27,404 bases of DNA from Polyangium jinanense (GTDB lineage Bacteria > Myxococcota > Polyangia > Polyangiales > Polyangiaceae), in the NCBI RefSeq assembly GCF_028435365.1, contig NZ_JAGTJJ010000098.1, forward strand, positions 1 through 27,404, given 5' to 3'. The position numbers and the translations under genes are program-made. This document shows positions 18,009-27,404 of the stretch, in pieces. The notes beneath the pieces were generated by a model. The model was given only the letters and a program-made list of their open reading frames with translations, did no database searches and had not been told where the DNA came from. The stretch's first letter is position 1. Every line of letters starts with the position of its first letter.

Positions 18009-18616
18009 GGCCCGCCGCATTCCTCTTGTTCGCGCTGGCCCTCGCGGGCTGCCGCGGCAACAAAAGCGAGGAGCCGCCGGTCCACGTCTTCGGAGACATG
18101 GACTGGCAGCCCAAGTACCAGTGGGGTGAGGCGAGCCCGTTCTTCGAGGACGGCCGCGCGATGCGGCCGATCGTCGACGGGACGGTGCCCGTTGGCCACC
18201 TGGACGAGGACGACGCGTATTACCGCGGCAAGGACGCGAAGGGCGAGTTCATCGGCCGCGCGCCGCTCGAGGTGGACGAGAAGGTCGTTCGTCGTGGCCA
18301 GGAGCGCTTCAACATCTACTGCGCGCCCTGCCACGACATGTCGGGCAGCGGCCGCGGGATGGTGGTGCAGCGTGGCTTCCCCCCGCCGGTCGAGCTCTCG
18401 TCGGATCGGGTCCGGACCATGCCGGACGGGCAGATCTTCGACACCATCTCGCACGGCGTCCGGAACATGCCGTCGTATCGCAAGCAGATCCCGGTGGCCG
18501 ACCGGTGGGCCATCGTCACGTGGGTGAGGGTGCTCGGCAAGAGCCAGCATGCCTCGATCGATGACGTGCCTGCCGACAAGCGCAGCGCGATCGAGCCGGA
18601 AGGAGACGCGCAATGA
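18005..18616 (+). CDS. actE: Alternative complex III subunit ActE, monohaem lipoprotein cytochrome c
   Basis: A 203-residue lipoprotein: the signal peptide ends in the lipobox LAGC (about residue 16), followed by a linker and a class I cytochrome c domain with CAPCH (C106, C109, H110) and a probable axial methionine in RNMPSYR. In ACIII, ActE is thought to be the exit point that hands electrons to the next acceptor, here probably the haem c domain of the caa3 oxidase encoded downstream. GGAGG lies ahead of the start, which overlaps actD; the end overlaps actF (ATGA). Confidence 0.93.
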   Translation: MRPAAFLLFALALAGCRGNKSEEPPVHVFGDMDWQPKYQWGEASPFFEDGRAMRPIVDGTVPVGHLDEDDAYYRGKDAKGEFIGRAPLEVDEKVVRRGQERFNIYCAPCHDMSGSGRGMVVQRGFPPPVELSSDRVRTMPDGQIFDTISHGVRNMPSYRKQIPVADRWAIVTWVRVLGKSQHASIDDVPADKRSAIEPEGDAQ

Positions 18617-19848
18617 GCCAGGCGGCGGCGATGACCGCAGGTCGGGCCACGGGCGGCAAGGCCAAGACCGACGACGCCCGGAAGCTCCCGAAAGAAGTGG
18701 GCGACACGATCACGAAGGCGGGCATGGGGCTCGCGGTCGTGGGCGTGGCGGCGGCGGGCGCCGGTTATGCGATGGACGCGAAGCGATTCGCGTTCTCGTA
18801 TCTGATCGGCTTCCTGTTCGTCGCGACGATCGCGCTCGGCGGCCTGTTCTTCGTGCTGGTGCAGCACCTCGCGCGCGCGGGCTGGTCGGTGGCGGCGCGG
18901 CGGCAGATGGAGTGGCTCGCGGGCCTTCTCCCTGCGGTCGCGGTCCTCGCGATCCCGATCTTCCTCTGGGCGCACGACCTGTACCACCACTGGATGGGGC
19001 CGCAGGCGGCGACGGATCCGATCCTGCAGAAGAAGGCGGGGTACCTGAACCCCTCGTTCTTCTATGGCCGGTCGGCGCTTTACCTCGTGGTGTGGGTGGC
19101 CCTCGGCCTCTACTTCACGCGCAATAGCCGGGCGCAGGACGAGAGCGGTGACATCAAGCTCACCGAGAAGATGCAGACGGCCAGCGCGCCGGCGATGATC
19201 CTCTTCGCCCTGACGACGACGTTCGCGGCGTTCGACTGGGTGATGAGCCTCGACCCGCACTGGTACTCGACCATCTTCGGCGTGTACGTGTTCGCCGGGT
19301 GCGCGACGAGCTCGTTGTCGGTGCTCGCGCTCATCACGGTGCAGCTCCAGCAGCGCGGCTACTTCCGCAAGATCAGCACGATCGAGCACCGGCACGACAT
19401 CGGCAAGCTGCTCTTCGGGTTCATCGTCTTCTTTGCGTACATCGGCTTCTCGCAGTTCCTGCTGATCTGGTACGCCGACATCCCCGAGGAGACGGTGTGG
19501 TACCACCACCGCTGGGACGACGCGGGCTGGGCGAAGGTGAGCCTCGCGATCTTCTTCGGCCACTTCCTGATCCCCTTCCTGCTCCTGCTCTCGCGGCATG
19601 CGAAGCGGCACGGGATGGTGCTCTCGCTCGGCGCGGTGATCATGCTGGTCATGCACTACGTCGACCTCTACTGGCTCGTCATGCCGACGTTCGACCACCA
19701 CTTCCACTTCAGCGTGGTGGACATCTGCGGCCTGCTCGGACCGCTCGGCATCGCGGCGTTCCTGGTCGCGCGGCAGGCTGCGCAGGGCCCGCTCTACCCG
19801 CTCCGTGATCCTCGGCTCGCCGAGACCGTGAAGGTGGACAATCCATGA
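18613..19848 (+). CDS. actF: Alternative complex III subunit ActF, second NrfD-like membrane subunit
   Basis: A 411-residue polytopic protein with about ten membrane spans, homologous to ActC but without a demonstrated quinol site; it completes the membrane core of ACIII and may conduct protons. Typical stretches are TTTFAAFDWVMSLDPHWYST, FGVYVFAGC, FSQFLLIWYADIPEETVWYH and HYVDLYWLVMPTF. Start and stop overlap the neighbouring genes by ATGA. The family match is good along the full length. Confidence 0.92.
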   Translation: MSQAAAMTAGRATGGKAKTDDARKLPKEVGDTITKAGMGLAVVGVAAAGAGYAMDAKRFAFSYLIGFLFVATIALGGLFFVLVQHLARAGWSVAARRQMEWLAGLLPAVAVLAIPIFLWAHDLYHHWMGPQAATDPILQKKAGYLNPSFFYGRSALYLVVWVALGLYFTRNSRAQDESGDIKLTEKMQTASAPAMILFALTTTFAAFDWVMSLDPHWYSTIFGVYVFAGCATSSLSVLALITVQLQQRGYFRKISTIEHRHDIGKLLFGFIVFFAYIGFSQFLLIWYADIPEETVWYHHRWDDAGWAKVSLAIFFGHFLIPFLLLLSRHAKRHGMVLSLGAVIMLVMHYVDLYWLVMPTFDHHFHFSVVDICGLLGPLGIAAFLVARQAAQGPLYPLRDPRLAETVKVDNP

Positions 19849-20504
19849 GCAAGAAGAAGAAGAAGAACCAGGGCCGCGCAGAGGCCGCTGCCGAGGAGAC
19901 CTCGAAGGTGTCCTCGGACAACGACGAGTCCACCTCCGAGGAGCGCGAGGACAGCGTGGAGTCGAGCGCGCACGACGATCACGGCGACGAGGCGCACGAG
20001 GGCGGTCACGGGCACGGCGGGCACGACCCGGTCGAGGACGACAGGCCGCGCAATGGCCTCATCGCGCTCGTCACGGTCATCACCTGCGTGGTCGTGGTGG
20101 TCCTCTGCGTCGCGGTGCGCGAGATCTTCAACTACTACGTGGATCGCGAGCTCCACGACAAGGTCCTCTCGCTGCAATCGAGTGACCTTCGGGCCCTTCG
20201 CGCCGCCGAGCAGCAGAAGCTCACGCATTACCAGTGGGTGAGCAAGAAGGACGGCGTCGTGCGAATCCCGACGGATCGCGCGGTCGAGTTGACGATCGCG
20301 GCGTATCGGCAGCCGCCCGTGGCCCCGCCTCTGAAGGAGGAGCCGGCCCCCGCGCCCCAGCAGGACAAGCCCGAGGAGAACAAGGGCGAGAACAAGGGCG
20401 AAGAGAAGAAGGACGGCGCCAAGGTCGAGGAGAAGGGCGACAAGAAGGGCGACTCCAAGGATACTCACAAGCCCGAGGACAAGCCCAAGGAGCCCAAGAA
20501 GTGA
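19845..20504 (+). CDS. Single-span charged membrane protein in the ACIII operon
   Basis: A 219-residue protein of unknown function. It opens with a lysine run (MSKKKKKN) and an acidic, Ser-rich segment, then a His/Gly/Asp patch (HDDHGDEAHEGGHGHGGHD, about 43-61), one membrane span (about 71-91) and a helical region after it (FNYYVDRELHDKVLSLQSSD). The last 70 residues are a low-complexity Lys/Glu/Pro tail. Its position between actF and the SCO gene suggests an accessory part of the ACIII/caa3 complex; small one-span subunits such as ActG exist in ACIII, but I cannot show homology. The His patch could handle copper. Overlaps both neighbours by 1-4 nt. Confidence 0.85.
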   Translation: MSKKKKKNQGRAEAAAEETSKVSSDNDESTSEEREDSVESSAHDDHGDEAHEGGHGHGGHDPVEDDRPRNGLIALVTVITCVVVVVLCVAVREIFNYYVDRELHDKVLSLQSSDLRALRAAEQQKLTHYQWVSKKDGVVRIPTDRAVELTIAAYRQPPVAPPLKEEPAPAPQQDKPEENKGENKGEEKKDGAKVEEKGDKKGDSKDTHKPEDKPKEPKK

Positions 20505-21358
20505 TGGTTCGTCCGGGCCGCTTCCTTATGTTCGTCGCTGCCGCGCTCACGGCGGCCGTGGTCACGCTTGCGCCGGTAACGCCTGCGCTCGCGGGGGATC
20601 CGGCGCTGCCGAAGGAGCTCGAGGGCGTGGACATCGAGGAGCGACCCGGCGCCGTCCTTCCGGCGGACGCGAAGCTCCGTGATCAAGCGGGGCACGACGT
20701 CACGCTGGGCAGCTACCTCGACGGCGAGCACCCGGTGATCCTGGTGCTCGCGTATTACGAGTGCCCGATGCTCTGCTCCCTGGTCGTGAACGGCCTGTTG
20801 CAGGGCATGAAGGACCTCGCCTGGACGGCGGGCAAGGAGTACCGCGTCGTCGTCGTCAGCATCGATCCTCGCGATACCCCCGAGGCGGCCCGCAAGAAGC
20901 GCGACTCGTACGTCAGCGTGTATGGCCGGCCCGTGGCACCGCGGGGATGGGATTTCCTGGTGGGGGAGGAGGCCCAGGTGCGTCGGGTGGCCGACGCGGT
21001 GGGCTTCCGGTACCGCTGGGAAGAGGCGACGCAGCAGTATGCGCATGCGGCGGGCGTGTTCGTGTTCACGCACGAGGGCAAGCTCTCGCGGACGCTGTAC
21101 GGGCTCAATTACAGCGCGAAGGATCTCGAGCTGTCGTTGCTCGAGGCGTCGCAGGGCAAGCTCGCGTCCGCGTGGGGTCGCGTGCTCCTGTTCTGCTTTC
21201 ATTATGATCCCGCAGAAAACAAGTACGTCCTCGCGACGAGGCGTCTGATGAAGGCGGGCGGTGCGTTCACCGTGCTGGGCCTCGGAGGCATGCTCTTCGG
21301 GTTCTGGCGGCGTGAGCGTCGTCGCGCGTCGAAGTCGGCGGATGGAGCTTTGGCATGA
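20504..21358 (+). CDS. sco: SCO1/SenC-type copper chaperone for cytochrome oxidase
   Basis: A 284-residue exported thioredoxin-fold protein. It has a signal peptide (about 1-30), the copper ligands CPMLC (C87, C91) and H181 in QYAHAAGVF, and a C-terminal membrane span (about 251-270) followed by basic residues, so the domain faces the periplasm and is anchored at its end. SCO delivers copper to, or reduces, the CuA site of subunit II, whose gene follows directly with an ATGA overlap. The start is ATG 20504, overlapping the previous stop by one base. The C-terminal anchor, rather than an N-terminal one alone, is noteworthy. Confidence 0.93.
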   Translation: MVRPGRFLMFVAAALTAAVVTLAPVTPALAGDPALPKELEGVDIEERPGAVLPADAKLRDQAGHDVTLGSYLDGEHPVILVLAYYECPMLCSLVVNGLLQGMKDLAWTAGKEYRVVVVSIDPRDTPEAARKKRDSYVSVYGRPVAPRGWDFLVGEEAQVRRVADAVGFRYRWEEATQQYAHAAGVFVFTHEGKLSRTLYGLNYSAKDLELSLLEASQGKLASAWGRVLLFCFHYDPAENKYVLATRRLMKAGGAFTVLGLGGMLFGFWRRERRRASKSADGALA

Positions 21359-22311
21359 GGTTGGATCCGATCGAACTCGGCTCGTTCTGGATGCCGAAAC
21401 AGTCTTCGACGATCGCAGAGGAAATCGATACTGCGTACTACATCGTCTACTGGCTGGATGTCGTGATGTTCGTTCTCCTGATGGGGGCGCTCGCGTACTT
21501 CATGTACAAGTACAAGCGACGCGGCCCGAAGGACAAGCTCAGCGACGTCACCCACAGCACGACGCTCGAGATTTCCTGGACGATCATCCCGTCGATCCTC
21601 GTGATTGGCCTCTTCTTCGTGGGCCTCAAGGGCTGGATGCAGGCGATGGTCGCGCCGGGCAATGCGCTCGAGATCCGCACGACGGCGGAGATGTACATGT
21701 GGACGTTCACGTACCCGAACGGGAACGTGAGCGTGAACGAGCTCGTGGTGCCCAAGGGCCAGCCCGTGAAGCTCATCATGAGCTCGAAGGACGTGCTCCA
21801 CAGCTTCTTCGTGCCCGAGTTCCGGGTGAAGCAGGACGTCGTGCCGGGCATGTACACGACGATCTGGTTCGAGGCCACGGAGAACCGCGATACCATTCTG
21901 TTCTGCACGGAGTATTGCGGCGTCGGCCATTCGGACATGATGGCCAAGGTCCGGGTGATGGAGAAGGCCGACTACGACAACTGGCAGGAGACGGGCCTAT
22001 TGCCCGGGGAGAAGCCGCTTCCCCCGGCGGAGCTCGGCAAGAAGCTCTACGCGACGCGTAGCTGCAACACCTGCCATTCGCTCGATGGGTCCCGCATCCA
22101 GGGCCCGACGTTCAAGGGGGTCTTTGGTCGGTCGGAGCAGATCGCGGACGGTTCGTCGGTCAAGGTCGACGAGAACTACATCCGTGAGAGCTTGCTCGAG
22201 CCGAACAAGAAGGTGGTCCAGGGGTATCCGGCGGTCATGCCGACCTACAAGGGCCTGCTCAAGGAAACGGACATCGACGCGATCATCGCGTACCTGAAGA
22301 CGGTCCAGTAG
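21355..22311 (+). CDS. coxB: Cytochrome c oxidase subunit II with fused haem c domain (caa3 type)
   Basis: A 318-residue protein with two N-terminal membrane spans (about 29-50 and 72-92), a cupredoxin domain holding the CuA site (H in VLHSFFVPEF; C184, C188, H192 and M195 in CTEYCGVGHSDM) and a C-terminal cytochrome c domain with CNTCH (237-241) and a likely axial Met in VMPTYKG. The fusion defines a caa3 oxidase, able to accept electrons directly from a neighbouring complex such as ACIII. No lipobox is seen. GGAG precedes the ATG that overlaps the SCO stop. A 18-nt gap separates it from coxA. Confidence 0.95.
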   Translation: MRLDPIELGSFWMPKQSSTIAEEIDTAYYIVYWLDVVMFVLLMGALAYFMYKYKRRGPKDKLSDVTHSTTLEISWTIIPSILVIGLFFVGLKGWMQAMVAPGNALEIRTTAEMYMWTFTYPNGNVSVNELVVPKGQPVKLIMSSKDVLHSFFVPEFRVKQDVVPGMYTTIWFEATENRDTILFCTEYCGVGHSDMMAKVRVMEKADYDNWQETGLLPGEKPLPPAELGKKLYATRSCNTCHSLDGSRIQGPTFKGVFGRSEQIADGSSVKVDENYIRESLLEPNKKVVQGYPAVMPTYKGLLKETDIDAIIAYLKTVQ

Positions 22312-22329
22312 GGAATCGGAGGCTCGATC

Positions 22330-23966
<1,637 letters not shown>

Positions 23967-23967
<1 letters not shown>

Positions 23968-24647
23968 TGAGCGCGAAAGCCGAGGCTTTGGGCGGCGCCG
24001 GGGAGAGCAAGCTCTCCCCCCAGTTCCACGTCGCCCACCACTTCGACAAGGCAGACACCCAGTTCGACGCAGGTCGAATGGGCGTGTGGCTCTTCTTGGT
24101 GACGGAGATCCTGCTGTTCGGCGGCTTGTTCTGCGCCTTCGCCATCTTCCGTAGCAAGTACTTCCCGTCGTTCGTCGAGGCGCACCACCACCTCGACCGC
24201 GTGATGGGCGGCATCAACACCATCGTGCTGATCACCTCGAGCTTCACGATGGCGCTCGCGGTCCGCTCCGCGCAGAAGAACGAGACCAAGAAGACGACGC
24301 TTCTGCTCGCGATCACCCTCGCGTGCGCGGCGGGCTTCCTCGTGGTCAAGTACTTCGAGTACAGCCACAAGATCCACGACGGGCTCCTGCCCGGCGGGAA
24401 CTTCACGGCGGCGGATTTCGCCTCGGGTCACCCGGGCATCTTCTTCGCCATCTACTTCATGATGACCGGGATCCACGGCGTGCACGTGGTCATCGGCATG
24501 GGCCTCATCCTCTGGATCCTCCTCCGGAACCAGAAGAACGAGTTCTCCAGCCGTTACTACGCGCCCGTCGAGAACGTGGGCCTTTACTGGCACCTCGTCG
24601 ACCTCGTCTGGATCTTCCTCTTCCCGCTCCTTTACCTGGTCGGCTGA
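23967..24647 (+). CDS. coxC: Cytochrome c oxidase subunit III
   Basis: A 226-residue membrane protein with five predicted spans. Typical parts are GVWLFLVTEILLFGGLFCAF (about 38-57), the Glu of TEILLF, YFMMTGIHGVHVVIG and VGLYWHLVDLVWIFLFPLLY at the end. Subunit III stabilises subunit I and its proton uptake. The chosen ATG at 23967 overlaps the coxA stop (TGATG) with GAGGAG eight nt upstream; an adjacent TTG one codon earlier is possible. Short for this family (usually near 200-270), but complete. Confidence 0.94.
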
Positions 24648-24667
24648 TCCCCGGAGCAGAGCGCACC

Positions 24668-25177
24668 ATGAGCACTTCGCACGCAGAGCACGACCACGGT
24701 CACGGACACGGAAGCGGAAACGGCGATCACGTTCCGCACGTCCTGCCGTTCAAGGTCTACATCGGCACCTTCGCCACGCTGCTCTTCCTCACGGTCGTCA
24801 CCGTGGCGGCGAGCTACGTGGATATCGGTCACACGGGCAACCTGATCGTCGCCCTCTTGATCGCCACGATCAAGGCGTCGGTCGTCGCGCTCATCTTCAT
24901 GCATCTCAAGTGGGACCATAAGTTCCACGGGATCATCTTCGTCTCCGCCCTGATCTTCCTCGCGGTCTTCATCGGCATCACGATGAGCGACACGGAGTTC
25001 CGCGGCGAAGCCGAGTCGATCGAGGCGAAGAACCCCGTCGATCTGAAGGACCCGTTCAAGGCCCAGCGCACCGGCGACATCGCCGTCCCCAAGGAGGCGG
25101 CTCTGCCCGCCGCCGCCGGCTCGGCCGCTCCGGCCGCCGGTTCGGCCGCCCCGGCCACGGTCCCCGCCAAGCACTGA
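24668..25177 (+). CDS. coxD: Cytochrome c oxidase subunit IV (caa3 type)
   Basis: A 169-residue protein with three membrane spans (about 28-48, 58-80, 86-105), including VALLIATIKASVVALIFMHL, the signature of prokaryotic subunit IV (COX4_pro). The N-terminus has a His-rich stretch (HAEHDHGHGHGSGNGDH) and the C-terminus an Ala/Pro-rich tail (AAAGSAAPAAGSAAP), both extensions beyond the usual 90-110 residue core. It is a small stabilising subunit of the oxidase. GGAG stands 11 nt before the ATG. It ends the twelve-gene operon. Confidence 0.9.
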   Translation: MSTSHAEHDHGHGHGSGNGDHVPHVLPFKVYIGTFATLLFLTVVTVAASYVDIGHTGNLIVALLIATIKASVVALIFMHLKWDHKFHGIIFVSALIFLAVFIGITMSDTEFRGEAESIEAKNPVDLKDPFKAQRTGDIAVPKEAALPAAAGSAAPAAGSAAPATVPAKH

Positions 25178-25198
25178 GTCGTTCCCTCCCGCCCTTCG

Positions 25199-25229
25199 GG
25201 GGCTTGGCTCGGCAAACGAGCTCAGCCCC
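25199..25229 (+). terminator. Possible terminator hairpin after the cox genes
   Basis: GGGGCT (25199-25204) pairs with AGCCCC (25224-25229), with an inner CTCG/CGAG stem around a GCAAA loop. It follows the coxD stop by 21 nt. No U-tract follows, so it would be an imperfect or Rho-assisted terminator. A small GCCC/GGGC alternative overlaps its left side. Confidence 0.4.
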
Positions 25230-25302
25230 CAGCCTCCCGCACGCTCCTCCAACTGCGAACCGCTCGACACCGGGTTCGGACTCGCCATAGTCTTCCGACC
25301 CG

Positions 25303-26661
25303 ATGTCGGCCCGTGTCTCCGTTCCCCCCATCGCCGTCGTCGAGCCCGGGACGGCGCGCGCGGCGGGTGATGTACCCACAGGGGGACAGTCATCCGTACG
25401 GGCCGTCCTTGCGAGCGCGGATCCGATCCCCGAGGGGACCGCGGCGCGGTGGCTGATCCAGCTCCGCTGGCTCGCGATCCTCGGCATGGGCGCGACCACG
25501 GCGACCGGAAAATGGTTCGTCCCGGATCTCGCCGTCACGCCGGTGTTCCTGATCCTCGGCTTGCTCGTGATCCTGAACGGGGCATTCGCGCTCGTGCTCG
25601 GCCGCATCCGCGGGCACGAGCAGCGCCTCGTCGCCGGGCAGATCACGTTCGACGTGCTCGCCCTCGGCGCCGTGCTCTGGGTCACGGGCGGCACGGGGAA
25701 TCCGTTCGCCGCGTTCCTCGTGTTTCAGATCGCCCTCGCGGGTTTGCTCAGCGGCGGCCGCGCCATCCTCGCGATCGCGGGCCTGACCGTGGGCGTTGGC
25801 GCGCTCGTCTCGTTCGCCGACCCGCTGCCGCTGGCCTCGGCGCCGCTCGGCAAGGAGCGCGTCCACCACCTCGGCGCGTTCGTCTCGCTCGCGACCGTGG
25901 CCGGTTTCCTCGGTGTGTTCCTGTCCGTGTACGCGCGGCGGCTCGACGAGCTCCGGCAACGTTCGCTGCGCAATGACAAGCTCGCGATGCTCGGCCGCGT
26001 GGTCGGCGGCATGTCGCACGAGCTCTCGACGCCGCTCGCCACGATCCTGCTCGCCGGGCGCGAGCTTTCGGAGCTCACGAAGGACGTTTCGCCCGACGCC
26101 TCCGAGCTCGCGCGCACGATCGCGGGCGAGGCGCAGCGTGCGAGCGACATCATCGGCCTCGTGCGTGGGTACATCCGGCCCGATCAGCGGCGCGAGGAGG
26201 TCGAGCTCGGCAAGCTGGTCACGGAGATGGCGGGGCGCGAGCTCCGGCGGCTCGCGTACCGGGGCGAGATCACGATCGACGCGCCCGAGCCGGTGTACGT
26301 GACGGTCATGCCTGCGGGCCTCTTGCAGGTGCTGGTGAACGTCCTGACGAACGCGACCGAGGCGATGGTGCGGACGGCGAGGCCGCGGATCACGATTGTG
26401 GTGCGAGACGGCAGTGATCACGCCGAGATCGTGGTCGACGACAGTGGGCCGGGGTTTGCGCCGGAGATCCTCGCGCGGCTCGGCGAGCCGTTCCAGACGA
26501 CGAAGGAGCGCGAGGGAGGGATGGGGCTCGGGCTCTACGTGAGCTCGGTGCTGCTCGATCGGATGAACGGCACGTTGAGTGTGGACAATGGGGCCGAAGG
26601 CGGGGCAAGAGTGACGATCCGGCTCGCGCGCCGTGTGGCGTCGCGTGACTCGGAGGTATGA
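25303..26661 (+). CDS. regB: RegB/PrrB-like redox-sensing histidine kinase
   Basis: A 452-residue sensor kinase with about six membrane spans (roughly 50-210), then a dimerisation domain with H-box GMSHELSTPLATI (H239) and an ATP-binding domain (NVLTNATEAM, VDDSGPGFAP, GGMGLGLYV). The H-box form HELxTPL and the loop GGTGNPF (129-135), which matches the quinone-binding GGxxNPF motif, point to the RegB/PrrB group that reads the redox state of the quinone pool. The protein contains no cysteine, so the redox Cys of Rhodobacter RegB is missing. It begins 125 nt after the cox genes and is followed by its regulator, so quinone reduction may adjust expression of the respiratory genes. No Shine-Dalgarno is evident. 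Confidence 0.85.
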   Translation: MSARVSVPPIAVVEPGTARAAGDVPTGGQSSVRAVLASADPIPEGTAARWLIQLRWLAILGMGATTATGKWFVPDLAVTPVFLILGLLVILNGAFALVLGRIRGHEQRLVAGQITFDVLALGAVLWVTGGTGNPFAAFLVFQIALAGLLSGGRAILAIAGLTVGVGALVSFADPLPLASAPLGKERVHHLGAFVSLATVAGFLGVFLSVYARRLDELRQRSLRNDKLAMLGRVVGGMSHELSTPLATILLAGRELSELTKDVSPDASELARTIAGEAQRASDIIGLVRGYIRPDQRREEVELGKLVTEMAGRELRRLAYRGEITIDAPEPVYVTVMPAGLLQVLVNVLTNATEAMVRTARPRITIVVRDGSDHAEIVVDDSGPGFAPEILARLGEPFQTTKEREGGMGLGLYVSSVLLDRMNGTLSVDNGAEGGARVTIRLARRVASRDSEV

Positions 26662-26663
26662 GG

Positions 26664-27212
26664 ATGCCTCGCAAGATCGAGACGGCGCTGCTCATCGACG
26701 ACGACGACGCATTTCGCACGACGCTCCAGGGCGCGATGCGGCGGCGCGGGGTGCAGGCGCGGACGGCGGCGACGGTGGAGGAGGGGGTCGTCGCGCTGGA
26801 GGACGCGCCGGTGGATCTCGTGGTCGTCGATTACCGCATGCCGCGCGTCGACGGGCTTTCGGCCCTGCCGCGATTGCGACGGCTTTGCCCGGAGGCGGCG
26901 ATCGTGATGCTCACGGGATTCGGGGACATCCCGCTCGCGGTGGCGGCAGTGCGCGAGGGCGCGGACACGCTGCTGACGAAGCCGATCGACGCGGATCGAT
27001 TGCTGCGCGAGGCGACAGTGTTGTTCGAGCGTCCGCGCGCGCCGTTTTCGGGGGCGCCGCCGTCGAGCCGCACGACGTACAAGCTCGACGAGCTCGAGCG
27101 CGACGCGATCAACGCCGCGCTCAAGGATTCGGGTGGGGTGATTGCGGTGGCGGCGAAGTTGCTCGGGATCGATCGCCGGACGCTGCAGCGGAAATTGAAG
27201 AAATCGTCCTGA
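26664..27212 (+). CDS. regA: RegA/PrrA-like response regulator with Fis-type HTH
   Basis: A 182-residue regulator: a receiver domain (phosphoacceptor D56 in VVVDYRMP, acidic DDDD at 12-15, LTGFGD and TKPID) and a short C-terminal Fis-like helix-turn-helix ending GIDRRTLQRKLKK, the form seen in RegA/PrrA. It would be phosphorylated by the kinase encoded just before. ATG 26664 is favoured because GGAGG lies seven nt upstream; ATG 26658 (ATGA overlap) has almost no spacing. It is probably an activator or repressor of nearby respiratory genes; target sites cannot be assigned from the sequence. A hairpin repeat begins right after its stop. Confidence 0.85.
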   Translation: MPRKIETALLIDDDDAFRTTLQGAMRRRGVQARTAATVEEGVVALEDAPVDLVVVDYRMPRVDGLSALPRLRRLCPEAAIVMLTGFGDIPLAVAAVREGADTLLTKPIDADRLLREATVLFERPRAPFSGAPPSSRTTYKLDELERDAINAALKDSGGVIAVAAKLLGIDRRTLQRKLKKSS

Positions 27213-27217
27213 CGTAC

Positions 27218-27385
27218 AGCGGAGCGCCGGGGTTTCACCCCGGACCCCGACCAGGGGTTGTCCACCCCTGGACCCGGACCAGCGCAAGCGCTGGACTCGG
27301 GGTCGATGAACTGCGCGATGCGCAGTTCATCGAACAGGCCGAGGCAAGACCGGCGAAGGCCCTGCCAACCAAAGCAGCGGCGTGA
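27218..27385 (+). repeat. Multi-hairpin repeat, copy C (four hairpins plus tail)
   Basis: It starts with AGCGGAGCGC six nt after the regulator stop, then hairpin 1 (27227-27243, identical to copy B), hairpin 2 (27251-27271, stem CCAGGGGT/ACCCCTGG, loop TGTCC), hairpin 3 (27279-27294, CCAGCGC-AA-GCGCTGG) and hairpin 4 (27303-27333, perfect 14-bp stem TCGATGAACTGCGC, loop GAT). The tail 27334-27385 (CAGGCCGAGGCAAGACC..., CCTGCCAACCAAAG) is shared with copy A2. Sequence after it to the window end shows nothing recognisable. Confidence 0.9.
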
Positions 27386-27404
27386 CATTTCAACCGGCAA
27401 CGTT

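Overview
The window is high-GC DNA with closely packed genes and strongly GC-biased third codon positions. Its gene content (alternative complex III joined to a caa3 oxidase, a nitrile-hydratase-type leader peptide, a sedolisin, a flavin halogenase-like enzyme) suggests a myxobacterium, probably of the Polyangium/Sorangium side (order Polyangiales). That placement is inferred from gene content only; no rRNA is present.

Left part (1-4843): the end of an unknown gene, an inverted pair of multi-hairpin repeats, then a four-gene cluster around a divergent promoter. Leftward run an ATP-grasp-like enzyme and a SET-domain methyltransferase. Rightward run an ornithine cyclodeaminase/SbnB-type dehydrogenase and a second ATP-grasp-like enzyme. 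This looks like a small biosynthetic cluster with an unknown product.

Middle part (4844-12300): an 86-bp tandem repeat, a TrpD-like phosphoribosyltransferase homologue with an altered PRPP site, a stand-alone NHLP-type precursor peptide, a second hairpin repeat, a sedolisin homologue lacking the expected catalytic Asp, a halogenase-like flavoprotein overlapping it, a haem-oxygenase-fold putative diiron enzyme and an aspartyl-hydroxylase-type 2-oxoglutarate oxygenase. A 261-nt leader rich in dyads precedes the respiratory operon.

Right part (12301-25177): twelve same-strand genes, most overlapping by ATGA: actA-B-C-D-E-F (alternative complex III), a one-span charged membrane protein, a SCO copper chaperone, and coxB-A-C-D (A2-type caa3 oxidase with a haem c domain on subunit II). 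Together they would carry electrons from quinol through the ACIII haems to oxygen. A RegB/RegA-like redox two-component pair follows, a plausible regulator of the operon.

The most unusual signal is a dispersed repeat seen in four copies (two inverted at 130-374, one at 6648-6759, one at 27218-27385). It is a fixed series of up to four hairpins with constant spacers. The stem sequences change between copies while pairing is kept, and every copy lies in sense orientation just after a stop codon.
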